Assembly: GCA_934378025.1 (NCBI GenBank)
Contig: CAKRPM010000042.1
Coordinates: 1-8,734 of the forward strand
Direction: 5' to 3'
Length of the DNA: 8,734 nucleotides
Source of the DNA: an uncultured Eubacteriales bacterium
Lineage (GTDB): Bacteria; Bacillota; Clostridia; Oscillospirales; QAKW01
The position numbers and the translations under genes were made by a program. This document shows positions 6,454 through 8,734 of the stretch, piece by piece (position 1 is the first letter of the stretch; each line of letters starts with the position of its first letter). The notes beneath the pieces are model-generated. The model did no database searches, was not told the origin of the DNA, and saw nothing but the letters and a program-made list of their open reading frames with translations.

Positions 6454-7974
6454 TTAGCGGCCGAAATTCACAATCACAATATCATTTTTGACCGCTACAG
6501 ACCCCTCTTCCGGCCAACAAGGCATATCGGATACCGCCTCCGAAGCTTTAAGGCGTTCTGCCTCCTCTCCCGCGATAAAATCGAAGGATAAATCACAGTA
6601 GTCCCGCAGTGCCGAGGTCAAAACGCTTTGTCCGACCGATTCGTCATCTTTACGAATTATCAGACCGTTTGTTGTTCCGGTAATTTCAGGCGGAAACGTA
6701 ACGGAATAGTCCTCGCTGTTTTGCGGTGCGCCCACCACCAAAATCCTCTTTGCGGACGAGGCGCCGGGGGTTGTTTCAATCCGATCGGCAATACGGATCA
6801 AAAGGCTGTAGGATTTTTCAAAAGAAATCTGAAGTTTATGATAACTGATGTTGGCAATGCATACAAACTGAAAGACCAATAAAGTGCAGAGCACCGCCAC
6901 GGACCACAGCGAAAACGCCCTTTGAAAAAATTTATCATACAACAAAATCAGAAAAACATATACGATAAAAAATCCCATCTTCATTAGGGTATGATAATCC
7001 AGATTATGAGAAACAAAATAAAGGGCGCAACAACCGAACGGGATCAACAAAATATAGATAATTACCGTCACGGCACTGCTTATTTTACGAATGTTCTTCC
7101 TTGCCACCGCGACATATCCGACCGCAAGCAGTGCAAAAACCATACAATTTAAAACAGAATACAGGTTCACGCCCTCGGAAAAATCAATAAAGAAATTTTT
7201 AAATGTGTACAACGAGGAACCCATTGCCGAAAGTATATTCACATCTTTCAGCGAAAAGGTTTCGGACACATCTTGATAGCTGAGCATATCAATATGGAAA
7301 ACGGTGGTAATACCAATCTGTACAACATAATAAAGCGCCCCGGCGCATACGCCGCACAAAAGATATTTGGCGGCTTTTTTCCACGAAGTGCCCACTGTAT
7401 CCTGTCCGGTATAAAGCGATACAGTCAATCGGCAAAGCAACAGCACAATGGCAACGGTAATATACGCCTGATAAATTCCCATGGAAAGCGCAAGCAAAAT
7501 AACGGCAATGACTGCACAACGCTTTTCTTTACGCATCAAAAGATATACAGCAACGCAGGAAAGTAAAAACGACAACGCATAGGCGTCCGCCACATAGCAA
7601 TACGTATAAGTTGAAATCACACACGGAAATGTAACGGTTACCGCACCGAGCAAGGCGGCGGCCAGGCGGCTGTGAATTTCGAAAATTTCACAGAGCAGCA
7701 CCGAGGCCATGCTGATATAAAAAAGCGCCAGCAATCCGTTCAACCACGGCAATTCATAATCCGTACTGATTTTGGACGCGACGCTTAAAAACCAGCGTCC
7801 GAGTCCTGTCATCTGTTGCGGATCATCCCGAAAAACGAGCGAATCCCAGTTCGGCAGCCAGTTCAACATTCTGTAGCCGTGTGCAATCAATCCCAAAAGC
7901 ACGGACGCACAAAATGAAAATATCCACGTTTTTTTGGTTTTTTCTTTTAGAAAATTACAAAAATCAGCCGGCAT
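6454..7974 (-). CDS. GtrII-like membrane glycosyltransferase
   Basis: This 506-residue polytopic protein resembles the GtrII (Glucos_trans_II) family, which moves a sugar from a polyprenyl-phosphate carrier to a surface glycan on the outer side of the membrane. Roughly ten hydrophobic segments lie between residues 17 and 375. Family-like features are NWDSLVFRDD at 42-51 followed by LGRWFL at 58-63, the YTYCYVADAYALSFLL region at 123-138, GIYQAYI at 166-172 and the NLDYHTLMKMGFF region at 324-336. A soluble C-terminal domain (about 380-506) includes PCWPEEGSV (485-493). AAGGAG lies nine bases before the ATG, and a near-perfect promoter lies upstream. It heads a likely two-gene operon with the deacetylase. 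The natural donor could be the product of the nearby GtrB-like enzyme. Assignment to GtrII rather than another lipid-carrier glycosyltransferase family is from motif resemblance. Confidence 0.8.
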   Translation of the reverse strand: MPADFCNFLKEKTKKTWIFSFCASVLLGLIAHGYRMLNWLPNWDSLVFRDDPQQMTGLGRWFLSVASKISTDYELPWLNGLLALFYISMASVLLCEIFEIHSRLAAALLGAVTVTFPCVISTYTYCYVADAYALSFLLSCVAVYLLMRKEKRCAVIAVILLALSMGIYQAYITVAIVLLLCRLTVSLYTGQDTVGTSWKKAAKYLLCGVCAGALYYVVQIGITTVFHIDMLSYQDVSETFSLKDVNILSAMGSSLYTFKNFFIDFSEGVNLYSVLNCMVFALLAVGYVAVARKNIRKISSAVTVIIYILLIPFGCCALYFVSHNLDYHTLMKMGFFIVYVFLILLYDKFFQRAFSLWSVAVLCTLLVFQFVCIANISYHKLQISFEKSYSLLIRIADRIETTPGASSAKRILVVGAPQNSEDYSVTFPPEITGTTNGLIIRKDDESVGQSVLTSALRDYCDLSFDFIAGEEAERLKASEAVSDMPCWPEEGSVAVKNDIVIVNFGR

Positions 7975-8026
7975 ATAAAAATTCTCCTTGAACTTCTTGG
8001 ATAAAAATTACGAAATTTTTTGTATC

Positions 8027-8055
8027 ATTATATCACAGCCGAAATTTGTTTTCAA
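8027..8055 (-). promoter_or_regulatory. Strong sigma-A promoter of the GtrII-deacetylase operon
   Basis: The minus strand has TTGAAA (8055-8050), a 17-base spacer and a perfect TATAAT (8032-8027). The predicted start near 8020 leaves a leader of about 45 bases that contains the AAGGAG site at 7989-7984. This shows the operon is transcribed independently of the permease gene upstream. Confidence 0.82.
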
Positions 8056-8091
8056 CCGATCCTATTATTAAAAAATGCACAACGAACGCAA

Positions 8092-8734
8092 TTACGATTT
8101 GATTTTTTTCTTTCGGCTGCTCAGCCAATTGAGAAAAATATACAGTGCAATAAAAATTACGGTGGTACCGATCAAAATCGCATACATTTCTCTCGGGTGG
8201 ACCTGCGAGCCGAAAAAGTACAGGTTGCAATCAATACTGTCGCGAATATTCTCAATAACCGTCTGCGGAAATCCGATGCCGCGCATTTCATCCAGCACAC
8301 CGCGCAGCGCATGATTTCTCAAAAGCGAAGTGCCGTATGTACCGGGCAAAAAAGAAATAAATTTTTGAAGTCCTTGGGAAAAGCTCGAAATCGGCATATA
8401 GGCACCGCATATAAAACCATATCCCGCACTGACAATTGTCCCCACGGAGCTGGCCTGCCCTTGCGTCTTTAACGGAAAAATAATAATAGAGGACAGCGCC
8501 GTACCGAACAGCACCAGCAATACCACATCGCCTAAAATCCGCATCACATCGCCAAAGCTTAAAAACCAACCGATTTTTGCAAGATAGCCGAAGCATATTC
8601 CGGTAGCTGCCAAGCAAATCAAGAGCGATGAGATCAACGTGGAAAAATAATAGCCCAGCGACAATGTGGCCGGACGAATGGGGGCAATGGTCAAATCACA
8701 TCTTGCCCCGCTGATTTTATCCTGAACCATCAGC
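8092..8734 (-). CDS. ABC-2 type transporter permease, N-terminus outside window
   Basis: The visible 213 residues are the C-terminal part of an ABC-2 type permease, the membrane subunit of an ABC exporter. The first visible stretch (MVQDKISGARCDLTIAPI) matches the conserved cytoplasmic segment that precedes the third membrane helix, so the methionine at 8730 is internal and the gene continues beyond the edge. Hydrophobic segments follow at about 24-50, 62-86, 96-113 and 183-203 (counting from that Met). The conserved GAYMPISSF motif is at 109-117 and FLPGTYGTSLLR at 127-138. The C-terminus is strongly basic (SSRKKKIKS), as expected on the inside. The partner ATPase gene should lie upstream outside the window. 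The exported substrate is unknown; a drug, peptide or polysaccharide exporter are all possible. Confidence 0.85.
   Translation of the reverse strand, partial: LMVQDKISGARCDLTIAPIRPATLSLGYYFSTLISSLLICLAATGICFGYLAKIGWFLSFGDVMRILGDVVLLVLFGTALSSIIIFPLKTQGQASSVGTIVSAGYGFICGAYMPISSFSQGLQKFISFLPGTYGTSLLRNHALRGVLDEMRGIGFPQTVIENIRDSIDCNLYFFGSQVHPREMYAILIGTTVIFIALYIFLNWLSSRKKKIKS

Noticed and set aside
8070..8090. Possible terminator after the ABC permease gene (minus strand)
   Set aside because: A run of six T on the minus strand is present, but the hairpin before it has only four pairs including a G-T wobble (8087-8090 with 8076-8079). This is too weak to call.
8020..8472. 150-residue open frame on the plus strand
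   Set aside because: It is antisense to the ABC permease and crosses the promoter of the GtrII-like gene; the composition is not protein-like.

Overview
The window reads as chromosomal DNA of a low-to-mid GC Firmicute, probably a clostridium. The evidence is AT-rich intergenic DNA, strong AGGAGG-like ribosome binding sites, near-consensus sigma-A promoters with 17-base spacers, and protein families common in that group. There are seven protein genes, two of them cut by the window edges. I see no RNA genes, mobile elements, CRISPR arrays or phage genes.

Left part (1-3433). A partial minus-strand gene for a membrane-anchored protein of unknown function starts at a TTG codon. Divergent from it, across a 248-base spacer with one good promoter per strand, lies an 843-residue cytoplasmic cyclic-di-GMP protein. 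It has a degenerate GGDEF domain, an EAL domain with its catalytic residues intact, two PAS-like segments and a C-terminal GAF-like domain. Its mRNA leader can fold just ahead of the ribosome binding site. A 15-bp hairpin with T-tracts on both strands separates it from the next, convergent gene.

Centre and right (3448-7974). Four cell-envelope glycan genes follow. They are a minus-strand acyltransferase-3 membrane protein, a divergent plus-strand GtrB/ArnC-type polyprenyl-phosphate glycosyltransferase, and a minus-strand pair encoding a GtrII-type membrane glycosyltransferase followed by a YdjC/ChbG-type deacetylase. The acyltransferase and GtrB-like genes share an 84-bp divergent promoter region. 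The GtrB-like and YdjC genes run tail to tail and overlap by 15 bp. Loading a sugar on a lipid, deacetylating it and transferring it outside the membrane would form a pathway like ArnC/ArnD/ArnT or Francisella FlmF2/NaxD/FlmK. In a Gram-positive cell the acceptor would more likely be a teichoic acid or another wall glycan. This pathway is inference from gene families and order.

Right edge (8092-8734). The C-terminal part of an ABC-2 type transporter permease ends upstream of the promoter of the GtrII-like gene.
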